Source of the DNA: Ministeria vibrans ATCC 50519
Taxonomy: Eukaryota > Opisthokonta > Filasterea
DNA length: 23,019 nucleotides
Assembly (NCBI GenBank): GCA_943704425.1
Contig: CALSCP010000733.1
Span: 17,449-40,467 of the forward strand
Reading direction: 5' to 3'
This document shows, piece by piece, positions 1-11,611 of this stretch. The translations under genes and the position numbers were made by a program. Positions within the stretch are counted from its first letter, which is position 1; each line of letters begins with the position of its first letter. The notes under the pieces were generated by a model. The model did not search any database, was not told where the DNA came from, and was given only the letters and a program-made list of their open reading frames with translations.

Positions 1-75
1 TTGAGACCAATTGCTAAGCGGGCTGCCCCCTTCTTTTTTTGTCTTCGTGTTGAAACCGACCAAAACAGTCTTGTC

Positions 76-522
76 ATGGTGCGCAAACGGTTGTGACTGA
101 CTTGGTTGCCACGTCGCTCTGTTCGTGGCCCATGTTGTTCTCCAAACTCATTCGTATCTGCTGTCTGTGTGTAGGGCCGCGATGCACGCACCAAGAGAAC
201 GCGAAAGGTACGAAACAGCCGTTGCTAAGGTTTCGGTCGTTTGTGACAGCTTATCGTTTCTCATCTCTCACTGAAAGACGGTGGAGCCCTTTGTGATTCC
301 CGGCTATGATTGTGTGCGACCATCAGAGTATGTGGGGCTGCCGGGTGCAGGAGCGCCCTTTTCGGAATTTCCTGTGATTGAAAAGTACATCAAAGACGCA
401 CAACCAGGTTCGTACACACGCGCTCAGCACGCGCTCAACAGTGTGTGTGTGTGGAGAGAGAGGACGGGTTGCAGGGAGAAGACAGTGCATAATAAGTATT
501 ATATATGATTCTATGTTAATAT

Positions 523-574
<52 letters not shown>

Positions 575-1825
575 GCCAGTCAAAGTTTGGCATGAGTCTA
601 AACATGGGGCTCCGACTGCTTAGCGCTTGTGCTGAGACCACTGCACCAGTTGCTGTACAACACGGCGGGCACTGCACACGAGATCAAGAGCAATCTGCAG
701 CAAGTTTTCGGGCTTTGTCCTTATCAATCTGGGGGACAAGGAGCGTCGTCGAGAGAAGCTGCACAGGAAACCCATCGGGGAATTGCGGGCGTACGCCAAA
801 ATATTTGGACTGGGAGCGCACGGAGAGCACAATGAGCTTGCTGAGCGCGTCTTCAAGTTCTGTCTCTGTCCAACGGTACGAACCTGAGTGGCTGTGAGTG
901 GGTAATAGTGCCCATGACCTACCGACTGGTGTTTATATAACTTAATAATAATTATTCTATATTAAATATTATATTTTGTGTGTACAGCAGACATATTTGC
1001 AGAAGAATGGGTCATTTTCCACCAGCCAAAACGAAATTCACATCAACACACCTGACAGAGCACAAGAAACAACGGAAGGAGGTGCTGCAGAAGACACTAC
1101 CAAGCAAGAGCAAGAACGCGAATAAGAAGCGCAAGCGACAAGAAGAAGAGGAAGAAGAGGAAGAAGAAGAAAAAGAAGAGTATGAGGGAAGTGAGAGCGA
1201 TGAGGACAGTAGTGAGAGCGATGAGTCTGTCTCGCACTCTCGCGGCAGCACGCGCACAGCATCCCCCACCAAAAAGAAGAAGACGACGACGACGAGAACA
1301 ACGACAACGACTGGTGCTGTTGCTGCTGCTACTACTACTACTGACAAGAGAGCACCAGCGGGCACCAAACAACGCAAGAGTGACCCGCCACAGACGGCGC
1401 TGTCAACGTTCGCCCGCCGCCAGAGTCCTCTTCCACCCGCACCCCGGCGCCCCTCCCGCAAGGCCTCCGCCGCCCACATCTCATCCGACAAGCTCTTTCC
1501 CGTCCTGCCTGCCCTCAACATCTCATCAAAGTACACAAAGTGAGAGAGGAAGGAGAAAGAAACCAATTGATAGAGAGAAATGACACTCACACTCTCTCTC
1601 ACACCCACTCACAGTGACGACCCCGAGATTGTCTCGGGGCTCAGCAATGCGTCACTGCGCACTGCAATTCTCAGCATCCTCCACACTGTCGAGCTCGCGT
1701 CCACTTCGCGTCGCAACGTCCGACAGCGTCTGATGGAGGACTATCGCTCCTTTGACTTTGAGACACCGAAGAAGCCCCTTAATGCACTCATTGGTGAGCT
1801 TGCACAGGAGCTCAGTCCCAAATGA
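76..1825 (+). CDS. DEK: DEK-like chromatin protein, multi-exon
   Basis: DEK proteins are nuclear chromatin-binding factors with a SAP-type DNA-binding module and a C-terminal DEK_C helical domain. My exons are 76-89, 175-229, 278-407, 624-875, about 1061-1539 and 1615-1825. The central module reads PVIEKYIKDAQPALVLRPLH then QLLYNTAGT and KSNLQQVFGF, matching the conserved DEK core. HNELAERVFKFCLCPT follows. Next comes a Lys/Glu/Asp/Ser-rich stretch (SESDEDSSESDES, a likely CK2 substrate) and a Thr-rich linker. The last exon (LRTAILSILHTVEL...NALIGELAQEL) is a typical DEK_C domain. The start is uncertain: the 14-base exon MVRK at 76 joins in phase to 175, but ATG 182 is an alternative. Intron 1031-1060 acceptor choice is weak (GAG at 1058-1060), and one base at 710-712 breaks frame (see findings). 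The family call rests on similarity remembered from vertebrate DEK. Confidence 0.83.
524..573. repeat. (TG)n microsatellite in DEK intron
   Basis: About 25 TG units lie inside the third DEK intron (408-623), some 50 bases upstream of the chosen acceptor. They create artificial Cys/Val open frames on one strand and Thr/His frames on the other. Confidence 0.95.
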
Positions 1826-2123
1826 GAAACGTAACAACGTCTCATTTACCCTAATAACCCGGATATTATTCACCCGATCCTTTCATCAGTACTTGAGTCA
1901 GGCATGCGAGCAATATGGATGCTTTTTTGGCATCCATAGACTCAACATCAGTACATAGGACTCATTAAGCTAAATGTTAAAACCGACAATTGCAACACAA
2001 ATAACTCATGATCAGTACCACTTTGTAAGCGACAAGAACGGTGAAAGGGAGCGGAAACAGGTTGACTAACGCGTACATCATAATACTTTTCTCTTGACTT
2101 ACGAATTCCTTACGAATCCTCTT
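1826..2123. other. Convergent intergenic spacer with a hairpin
   Basis: This spacer lies between the convergent DEK and ankyrin genes. It holds no credible gene. A perfect 9-bp hairpin (TATGGATGC at 1914-1922, GCATCCATA at 1930-1938) with a T-rich loop is the only clear structure. The ankyrin stop codon at its right edge overlaps an AATAAA-like signal (GAATAAAAG on the minus strand). Confidence 0.6.
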
Positions 2124-4530
<2,407 letters not shown>

Positions 4531-4990
4531 GGATACTGAGTAAAAAAATGTGCGTGAACTATCAAATCAAATAATTCAACAGGCAACAAGTTCATTCGAC
4601 TGATTAAAATTAATATTATTATTATAAAAGAGGATCGTGAGGGGCGGGACTCATGTGGCGGGATTCATGATCAGGTTATTCAGGAGTCATGATGACTTGA
4701 TCAGGAGTGAGAGTGTGAGACAGACTCACTGACTTACTCACTTGCTCGAATGAGTCACTGACTGACTGACTCTCTTTCTCTCTTTAATGATCATGACCCG
4801 GGGATCTTTAGGTGCTTTGTGAATTAATAGTATAATATACGATTCGCCCTTTCCCGTTTCCAACTTTGGCGTCGATATCGCCAAAATTGACATCACATGT
4901 ACAGCATTGACAGCAACCAAATGCTGGTCACCACTTAGTAGTAGCGAATTAGTAGCCGGTGTTTTTAAAACGACCATGACTCAAATAATT

Positions 4991-5069
<79 letters not shown>

Positions 5070-5117
5070 CATAATCATAATAATAATAATAAAATAATAA
5101 TTATAATAATAATAATC

Positions 5118-5193
<76 letters not shown>

Positions 5194-5230
5194 GAATAAT
5201 AATAATAATAATAATAATAATAACGAAAAA

Positions 5231-5279
<49 letters not shown>

Positions 5280-5454
5280 CTTAATAATATTAGCAGAGAA
5301 TCGAGATCTGGAGTCTTTACTCAATGTCAAAATAAGACATTGTACAAAACATAAGAGCACTTATTATTATTATTATTATTATTAATCGTTATAGTCATGA
5401 TAGAAATAATATTAAAAATAATTTTTACTACAATCAAACATCCACATAAAAATA
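4531..5454. other. Upstream region of the ankyrin gene, AT-rich
   Basis: No gene is supported here. The right half is the AAT array. The part near the ankyrin start contains GACT-rich short repeats (4725-4780), including a TGAGTCA word at 4751-4757, about 220 bases upstream of the ankyrin ATG. A 79-codon minus-strand frame (4738-4977) has AT-rich composition unlike the real exons and no recognisable motif. Confidence 0.5.
4992..5285. repeat. (AAT)n array, intergenic
   Basis: Nearly 300 bases of AAT with scattered C/G/A interruptions (e.g. around 5070-5115, 5192 and 5223). A shorter ATT run of opposite polarity follows at 5362-5384. This is the second large AAT array in 1.5 kb. Confidence 0.95.
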
Positions 5455-6566
5455 TTAAACCCGGGTCCCGATCTCGGGGGAGTGCACCAGACGATCAACA
5501 TCGAGTACGTAGGGATGGGTGTGGGTAAGCTGGGCTCGTGAGAAGGTGGGTGAGGAAGAAGTGCTGAGCTTGGACGGCTCATTCAGTTCAGCGTGCGAAA
5601 TTGAACTCTGTGTGTGGGTGGGAGGGTGCCGTGACGTAGAGCTGCCGGGTGCCAACAGATCTTCTTTCTTCTGTTGTTGCATTGCTCGCATACGGTCGTG
5701 TGTGATTTTGACTGAGCTGCGGAGCTGTCGGCGCTTGCGCATCGACATGGGCGACGCATTGGACGGGGAATCGGCGGAGGACGAGGCGTCTGCAGAGGGT
5801 GATTGATGTTGATGGTGGGATTGATGCGGCTGCGAGTCTTCGGGCAAGTCCAAAGTGGGGGTTCGTCGTGGTGGAAGTACAGAGCCTTCGAGACTGGTGA
5901 GAGAGTCCTCACGGGGGCCTAGCAAGCGACACTTGTATGCGGCGGGTGGCGAACCATAGCGAAACTTGACGGGAGCAGAGCGTCCTGTGGGCGACGTGGG
6001 TGCAGAGTGGCTGGTTCGTGTGACTGTTGTGGCCACCCCGAGGAGCGCCTGGGCCGTCGTGGCGGCCGTGGCGGTGCTCGTTGAGCTCGCTGTGCTCGTT
6101 GTGCTTGTTGTGCGCGCTGGCTTTGAATTGGCCGTCTGCTCTGCTTCGTCCGCCACAGTCTTGTTGAGATTCGTGACGCTTCGGGTGTGCGTGCGGCGCT
6201 TTCGCCGTACAATGGTCGACTGACGGCGCTTAAGGACGCTAGGATGCATGCACGACTGGGCGGATGAAAGAACATAATTGTAGTCAGTGATAACACGAAA
6301 AAAAAAAAAAAAAACTTTGAACTTGTTTGATGGCACCACACCTGGTCAACGGTACCCTTTTTGCCAGCGGAGGCCTCCACCAGAACAGCACGACGAGTAA
6401 AACACTTGGACAGGCGCGCGGTGAGGCTGGCAATGGCGCTCGGAGTCGGAGGCGTTGCTGACGTCTCTTTGTGACGTTCGCTCGGTCGCTCGGGAAGTAG
6501 GCGTCGCGCCCGCTCTGGCGACGATTCGGGGGATTCCAAATGGCAAGGGTTAGCTACGTCGCACAT
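5455..6566 (-). CDS. Ser/Thr-rich, basic, probably disordered protein
   Basis: Two exons (6342-6566 and 5455-6255) join in phase 0 (GKKGTVDQ then SCMHPSVLKRRQ) to give 341 residues. The intron (6256-6341) has a strong T-run before its CAG acceptor. The protein starts MCDVANPCHL, has a Pro/Glu/Arg-rich N-terminus and a basic patch (KRRQSTIVRRKRRTHTR, about 82-98). Ser/Thr/Ala low complexity follows, then SAPVKFRYGSPPAAYKCRLL, a His/Gln stretch and a second basic patch (MRKRRQLRSSVKITHDRMRA). Two basic clusters could serve as nuclear localisation or nucleic-acid contact sites, which is inference only. No domain is recognised. Codon use and splice structure support a real gene. Its start is divergent from the small membrane gene, 189 bases away. 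Confidence 0.72.
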
Positions 6567-6755
6567 ACGAGGAAATGTATATGAATAATATTAATTTTTG
6601 AAAGCAAAGAAGGTTCGGAGTTGAAACCTATGACATGACTGTGTGACACTGCGACTGAAATGAGTCATGAGTGAGTGAAATCTTCACTTTCACTCTTCTG
6701 TTCACTAATACCACATCGGGGAATCTTTGCTGCTAAATACCTGCTTCGACTTGTT
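6567..6755. promoter_or_regulatory. Divergent promoter with a TGAGTCA word
   Basis: This 189-base spacer separates two divergent ATGs. It holds TGAGTCA at 6661-6667 (the bZIP/AP-1 consensus) followed by repeated GAGTGA/TTCACTTTCAC words. No TATA box is obvious. The regulatory role is inferred from position and motif only. Confidence 0.35.
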
Positions 6756-7164
6756 ATGGACGTGCCTCCTACGACTCCGCCATCGGCGCCAGACGCAGCG
6801 ACGACTGCCAAATATGTTCCGCCGAAACGGTTTTATCACGGTACACGCTTATGCAGCAAACGTGCAGGAAATGGCGTTGTGTGGTGCGTGGTGTGACAGT
6901 CAACTTTGTCGCCACTCGTACGATGAGTGCGCCTGGCATCTGGCTATAGAAACTGAAACAAGCGAGTCCCAAAAATTCACTCCTCTCTCCTCTCCAGGAC
7001 AACCGACGTATGTGTACGTGTACTGGGGGATTGCAGGGTTTGCCCTTGCCTTGTATGGCGTCCAGGCGTTCCGGGACTACCGCCGCGACAAACGCGACCT
7101 CCAGAGTGCGCAGGAGCGGTGGGCGGCCGGCGACGAAGCACCGCCCCGCACCAAGTGGGACTGA
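6756..7164 (+). CDS. Small single-pass membrane protein
   Basis: Two exons (6756-6840 and 6998-7164) join in phase (G|GA) to give 83 residues. The N-terminus is Pro/Ala/Thr-rich (MDVPPTTPPSAPD) and contains YVPPKRFYH. One hydrophobic segment (YVYVYWGIAGFALALYGVQA, about 33-52) is followed by a charged tail (RDYRRDKRDLQSAQERW...TKWD). The layout resembles small accessory subunits of mitochondrial respiratory complexes, but I cannot assign one; that is a guess from size and topology. Intron 6841-6997 ends in a good pyrimidine tract (CTCTCTCCTCTCCAG). An alternative unspliced frame through the intron exists, but its intron part has no coding character. Confidence 0.7.
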
Positions 7165-7733
7165 CGCGTATGAGCAGCACCGCCGCCATCCGCCCACCTC
7201 CGACCTCCACGCCACCCCTGTACCACTCCATGAGTTATTGTTACTTTGTTATCTATCCAGTATTCCTAACGTCTGAATGAACGACTCAAGTGTATCATAA
7301 TTGTGAAGTTACACACTCTCAGTGCCACCTACTCCCTACCTAGTGCATTCATTGTCGTTTAGGCCGCTCTCGCTTGACGCTTTGTCCTTCTCCAGACTCC
7401 AGTCCTTCGTGATCTTGCAAAAGTCAATCACAACAAGCAATTTTTCGCTGTGCCTGTCGCTTGAGAGAGATAAATGAGATGTAGAATGAATGACGATACT
7501 GATAATAAATGATTATCGTCATTCAGTCGACGCAAGCCAAGTTAGCCAAGGTGCTAATAAAACTACTCAGTACTCATGTAACTTGTAAGTGATGTACTCA
7601 TGTAAATAAATGATGTTATTACTTCTTAACAACTCTTCTTTACTTGTATGTCCGCATTATATGATTGGAAATGTCTTCTATATTATTACAGTTTTATTTG
7701 AACACAATTTTAATTTTTATTCATCATTTTGAA
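7165..7733. other. Intergenic spacer with a perfect 11-bp hairpin
   Basis: No gene is seen. It contains an 11-bp inverted repeat (GAATGACGATA at 7488-7498, TATCGTCATTC at 7514-7524), a repeated TACTCATGTA word (7571 and 7595 areas) and several AATAAA-like words that could serve as the polyadenylation signal of the upstream gene. Confidence 0.5.
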
Positions 7734-9717
7734 ATGTACCCTCCAAAGGGCCTCTGGCCCCTCGTACAAACCGATTTATGCCGCGATCAGACTGCACCTC
7801 TTGTGACTTCGCCACTCACAATCGATATTGACCAGAGTGGACCGCTGCCCATTTCCTTCCGCCCTGACACCGCCACCGACATCCTTCACCCACTCTGCCT
7901 CCATGCGCAAGCTCTACTTGATCAGTCCGCCCTTGCGGTCTCTCCTTCCCACCGGATTCTGATTGGCATTGCTGGCTGTGGCGCCTCAGGCAAATCGGTG
8001 TTTGCCGAACTTTTGCGTGCAGCGTTAGAGGCGTCAAAACTTGCGGCCCAAACTCTCTCCATGGACGCCTTCCACCTCCCCAATTCAGTACTGGACACGT
8101 CGACTGTCACTCTTGACAATGGCTCACAAGTATCCATGCGATCCGTCAAAGTAGGCTCTCCCTCTGCCCCCTCGCCCCGTTCACCCACCCTCCTCCTCTC
8201 TCCTTTCGTAGGGCACGCCACCGACCATTGACGTCGACGCCTTTCTTCACACCCTTCAACAATGTCGCCATTCCAATACACACGTCTCTGTGCCCGTCTA
8301 CAATCGCACGCTGCACGATCCCGTCGCAGACGCAAAGGCGATCGACGCCACCACTCGCATTGTCGTTGTCGAAGGCCTCTACCTGCTGCACGAAGACGCC
8401 CAGTGGGCCAACGTACTACCGCTTCTCGACTTTTCGCTTTACCTCGATGCAGACCTGGCGCAAGTGTGTCGACCTCGCCACATATCTCGTCAGATTCGTG
8501 GCGGACGCACTCCCGAGGCAGCCGAGGCACACTTTGTCGCCGTGGACGTGCCCAACGCAGAGCTCATTGCCCGTGGACGGTCTCGTGCACATGCTGTTTT
8601 GAATGTCAACGAAGAAACACAAGGAGAAGAAGTCGACACGACTAGCACCATTACGGTGTACACAGTGGACGGGGTCCACTTGTACGAGCGCTCCTTTCCG
8701 CCTCTTTTACTTGCCATTGGACCCAATCCTGCACTGCAAAAGAGCCTCACCTTTGACGCAACGCCGCTCCGTCTTGGCGAAGTGAACCGCGCAAGTGCAC
8801 TGAGCGTCTCCTGTGGCGGCAAAGGGGCGCACTTTGCACGCGCCGCCTCGCGACTCGCGCGTGGCTGTGTCGCAGTTGCCCACTTTCTGGGCACACGGGG
8901 CTCGGCTGAAGCGGACTTTGTTGAGCGCACGATGCTCGCCGATGGTGTCACCCAGCTCATCGGTCGCTTTACTGGACGCACGCGTACCTGCACAACGCTG
9001 TTGTCCAAAGAGGACGCATCCATGACCGAACTGATTGAGCCAAGCGACCTCGTCTCATCCGACTGTGTGGAGCAGCTCACACGCGACATCGCGACTGTGC
9101 TGGCTACACCGCGGGCGCCACATCCTCTCACGGGCTCGTGTGCACGTGGCGTTGCCATTTGCGGAACCTATCCACCGGGAGTCACACCGTCCTTCTATGC
9201 CAATGTTGCTCGCGCACTTGATACCTCTGCCGTGCTTCTCCTCGACGGCTACAAGGGCGTTGACGAGCTACTGGCCACACGTCGCGTCAACATTCTCAAG
9301 GTCAACGAGGAGGAGATTGCGCGTCTTACCGACACTGTACGCGGCCATGCCCATCACGACAGGGCCGCCGCCATTCTCTTTGACAACCACTGGCTTGCGC
9401 CCAACGGCGCACTTTGCATCACTGCCGGTGCCGATCGCGCTGCCGTGTACACCGAAGATGGCACGTGCTGGGAGGCAGCACTGCCTCGCATCAACTGTGT
9501 CAATCCCATTGGCGCCGGCGATACGTGTAGTGCCGTTGCGCTGTACCGCCTTGTTGCCCACGACGATCCTATTCACATGGCCTTCTTCCGTGGCGTCGCT
9601 GCCGCCACTGCAAGCTGCCTGCACATGGAAGGTGCTCGTTTCTATCTTCACGATGCCAACCGGTTTCTCTCGCAGATGGCGCTTGTGCAGCGAACGTGGA
9701 AGCAAGCAAATCGGTGA
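7734..9717 (+). CDS. Bifunctional P-loop (FrcK/PanK-like) and PfkB-family kinase
   Basis: Exons 7734-8150 and 8212-9717 join in phase 0 (MRSVK|GTPP) to give 640 residues. The N-terminal half is a P-loop phosphotransferase of the uridine kinase/pantothenate kinase superfamily. It shows Walker A GCGASGKS (81-88), DAFHLPNSVLD (111-121), KGTPPTIDVDAF (139-150), VPVYNRTLHDPVADA (167-180), RIVVVEGLYLL (188-198) and VDVPNAELI (250-258), the pattern of FrcK/YFH7-like kinases. The C-terminal half (from about 304, LLLAIGPNPALQKSL) is a PfkB carbohydrate kinase of the 1-phosphofructokinase type, with GGKGAHFARAASRLA (341-355) and NPIGAGDTCSA (570-580), where Asp576 is the expected catalytic base. Both active sites look intact. 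Substrates are unknown; sequential phosphorylation of one sugar is possible. ATG 7734 is chosen because the upstream in-frame Met at 7671 precedes an AT-rich, hydrophobic, non-conserved stretch. Confidence 0.9.
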
Positions 9718-9869
9718 TAATCATATATAAAAAGTAAACAAGTAACCCAAATCCAAAACTTTGAATTTTTAATTTTAATAAGTACTTCTTTTTCTGTTCT
9801 TTTTCAACGCTTGAGCATTGTGGTTTGTATCGAACGCCCTTCATCTCTTTTATTGTTTTTGCTTTCCAA

Positions 9870-10462
9870 ATGAGTGTTCAGGTATAAAAATGAGGTTTGC
9901 TTCGCTCAACGCTCGCTTCTCACCGATGCAGACTGTTATCATATTATTGGTCTATTATGTATGGTGTTTCTGAACGGCTCGCCGATGCGCAAACGTCAAA
10001 CGTTTTTTTTTTTTTTATTGTTTTTGAAAATGGCGTTGCGATAGGCGACCACCCAACTTGGCAATGTAGGCGTTTTCCTGCTGATCTGATTGCGTCATGT
10101 AGGCAGCCGAGTCGAGGAAGGACGAGTTCCGTGCCTATCTAGAGAAGAACGGTGTTGTGGACACGCTCACCAAGGTGCTGGTTGGCCTGTACGAGGAGCC
10201 TGACAAGCCGTCTGATGCGCTCGACTTTGTCAAGCGCTACCTGGGCGCGCCGGTTGGAGTCGACGTCGAGCAGCTCAAGGAAGACAACGAGATGCTGCGT
10301 GCCGAAAATGAAGCCCTCAAGAGCGAAATTGCGACGCTGAAGGAAGCTGCGCAGGAGACGCCGAACAAGGACGAAGGAAAAGTCGAGGAGGAGAAGGAGG
10401 AGGAGGAGAAGGAGGAGAAGGAGGAGGAGAAGGAGAAGGAGGAGGAGGAGGAGGAGGAGTAA
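9870..10462 (+). CDS. MYCBP: MYCBP (AMY-1) homologue with acidic tail
   Basis: The main exon 10103-10462 encodes AAESRKDEFRAYLEKNGVVD, then TLTKVLVGLYEEPDKPSDAL and DFVKRYLGAP, closely matching the c-Myc-binding protein family. A leucine-zipper-like helix (EQLKEDNEMLRAENEALKSE) follows. The native family ends near here; this copy adds about 30 Glu/Lys residues. MYCBP proteins bind AKAPs and are found at mitochondria and in cilia-related complexes in animals. The start codon lies upstream: a 12-base exon (9870-9881, MSVQ) ends at a GT donor and joins in phase to the acceptor at 10101-10102, giving about 123 residues. That micro-exon is my best candidate but is not certain; the intron contains a T-run at about 10003-10016. 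Confidence 0.87.
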
Positions 10463-10840
10463 CGAGCACTGATGGCCCAGACTTTGAATGTACAGTAGTA
10501 ATTTTCGTTAACAGTCATTGTAGACGGTTCATTCCGTCACAGTCTAGCTAAGTAGCTAACCTCAGCAGCTGCTCTTTTTTTTAATGATCTTTGTTTGCGT
10601 TGGTATGAAGCAAGTGTGTAGTCGTGCGATCTTGGTAACACCGGTTGTAGCTGTCACTGTCGTGACACATTGGCGTCTTCCGAATCCTTAGTTCAATTTG
10701 TTTACAATCATAATGGTGTAAAAGTCGACATACCATCGTGTTTGGTCAAGTATAGTGTTATCGCACTTGTAAACGTAACAATACATTCGAAGCATCAACC
10801 AAAATATCAAGATTAAAGGATAGTACAGTTTACTTACAGG
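10463..10840. other. Convergent intergenic spacer
   Basis: This lies between the convergent MYCBP and methyltransferase genes. No gene, RNA or strong repeat is seen. A consensus-like splice donor (GTAAGT, minus strand) lies at about 10831-10836, a few bases past the methyltransferase stop. Confidence 0.5.
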
Positions 10841-11611
10841 TTAGATGTCTCCAATGGCGAGTAGCGCACGCTGCGCTTCTTCCACCGTCTCCTCCGTTTC
10901 CTCCTGTACACCGTGTTGTGAATCACTTGAATTAGATGTCTCGTGTTGAGCGGATCTGCTCCAGAACGAAGGAACAGTGTGTGGCTCGGGCGCGACGTAA
11001 CCCGTCGAGCGATCGCATTTGTAGAAGAAGAAGGCAAATGAGTCGCCAAATTCGGTCCAGGTCGTGGACCAGGCGAGTTCGGGAAGCAATTGAAGGTGTC
11101 GTCGACGAAAGTGAGGCTGTGCAAAGGTGATGGAGAGGAAACGGCCGGAGGGACGCAAGACGCGCGACGCCTCACGCAGCGCCGTTTCAATGCTCGTCTT
11201 GGCGGCCTCAGCGACATTCCAGGGATCGCCAGCGTCCACCATTAGCGTGTCCAGGGAGCCCTTTTCAACAACAACGTCAAAGGAGGCGTCGTCGAGCGGG
11301 AGCGCAAGCATGTCGCCGACAATCCACTCTTGCTTGTGCGCGTCGCGTTGGCGCATCTTCTCAATCACCACCGGCGAATAGTCAAGGTTGGAAACGTGCT
11401 CTACACCATCTTCACGCAGACATGCCCCAAGTGCACTGTTTCCACAGCCGAGAATGAGAACGCGGTCGCCCGGACGTATCTCAGGACGGAGCAAGTGCCG
11501 GAAATTCTCATACGCACCACACCACTCAAAAGCATCTTCCTCTTCAAAACGGCGATCCCAATATGCCTGATGAAGAAAATCACGGTTGTGAAAGGTCGAA
11601 GAAGACGCCAT
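10841..11611 (-). CDS. EEF1AKMT4: EEF1AKMT4-like class I lysine methyltransferase
   Basis: A single uninterrupted exon encodes 256 residues from ATG 11611; the frame extends upstream but without another ATG. The protein is a seven-beta-strand SAM-dependent methyltransferase. It shows HQAYWDRRFEEED...FEWCGAYENFRHLL near the N-terminus, motif I VLILGCGNSALG (51-62), an acidic residue in NLDYSPVVIEKM (75-86), WIVGDMLALPLDDASFDVVV (96-115), EKGSLDTLM (116-124), and GRFLSITFAQPHFRRRHLQ. This pattern is characteristic of the EEF1AKMT4/METTL13-related group, which in humans methylates Lys36 of elongation factor eEF1A. The last 45 or so residues are Ser/Glu-rich and not conserved. It is the only complete gene here without an intron in its coding region. 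Target specificity is inferred from family. Confidence 0.88.
   Translation of the reverse strand: MASSSTFHNRDFLHQAYWDRRFEEEDAFEWCGAYENFRHLLRPEIRPGDRVLILGCGNSALGACLREDGVEHVSNLDYSPVVIEKMRQRDAHKQEWIVGDMLALPLDDASFDVVVEKGSLDTLMVDAGDPWNVAEAAKTSIETALREASRVLRPSGRFLSITFAQPHFRRRHLQLLPELAWSTTWTEFGDSFAFFFYKCDRSTGYVAPEPHTVPSFWSRSAQHETSNSSDSQHGVQEETEETVEEAQRALLAIGDI

Noticed and set aside
323-623. Poly-Thr/His and Cys/Val frames as possible metal-binding peptides
   Set aside because: They are the TG microsatellite in a DEK intron.
1012-1608. 198-codon minus-strand frame with Ser/Val/Phe runs
   Set aside because: Antisense shadow of the acidic and Thr-rich DEK exon, which has DEK_C downstream in phase.
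4738-4977. 79-codon minus-strand frame in the spacer
   Set aside because: AT-rich codons, no motif, no splice context; below what chance gives in this composition.
4965-5360. 131-codon Tyr/Ile-rich minus-strand frame
   Set aside because: Pure translation of the AAT array.
8490-9158. 222-codon minus-strand frame
   Set aside because: Antisense shadow of the kinase fusion gene, whose sense frame has intact motifs.
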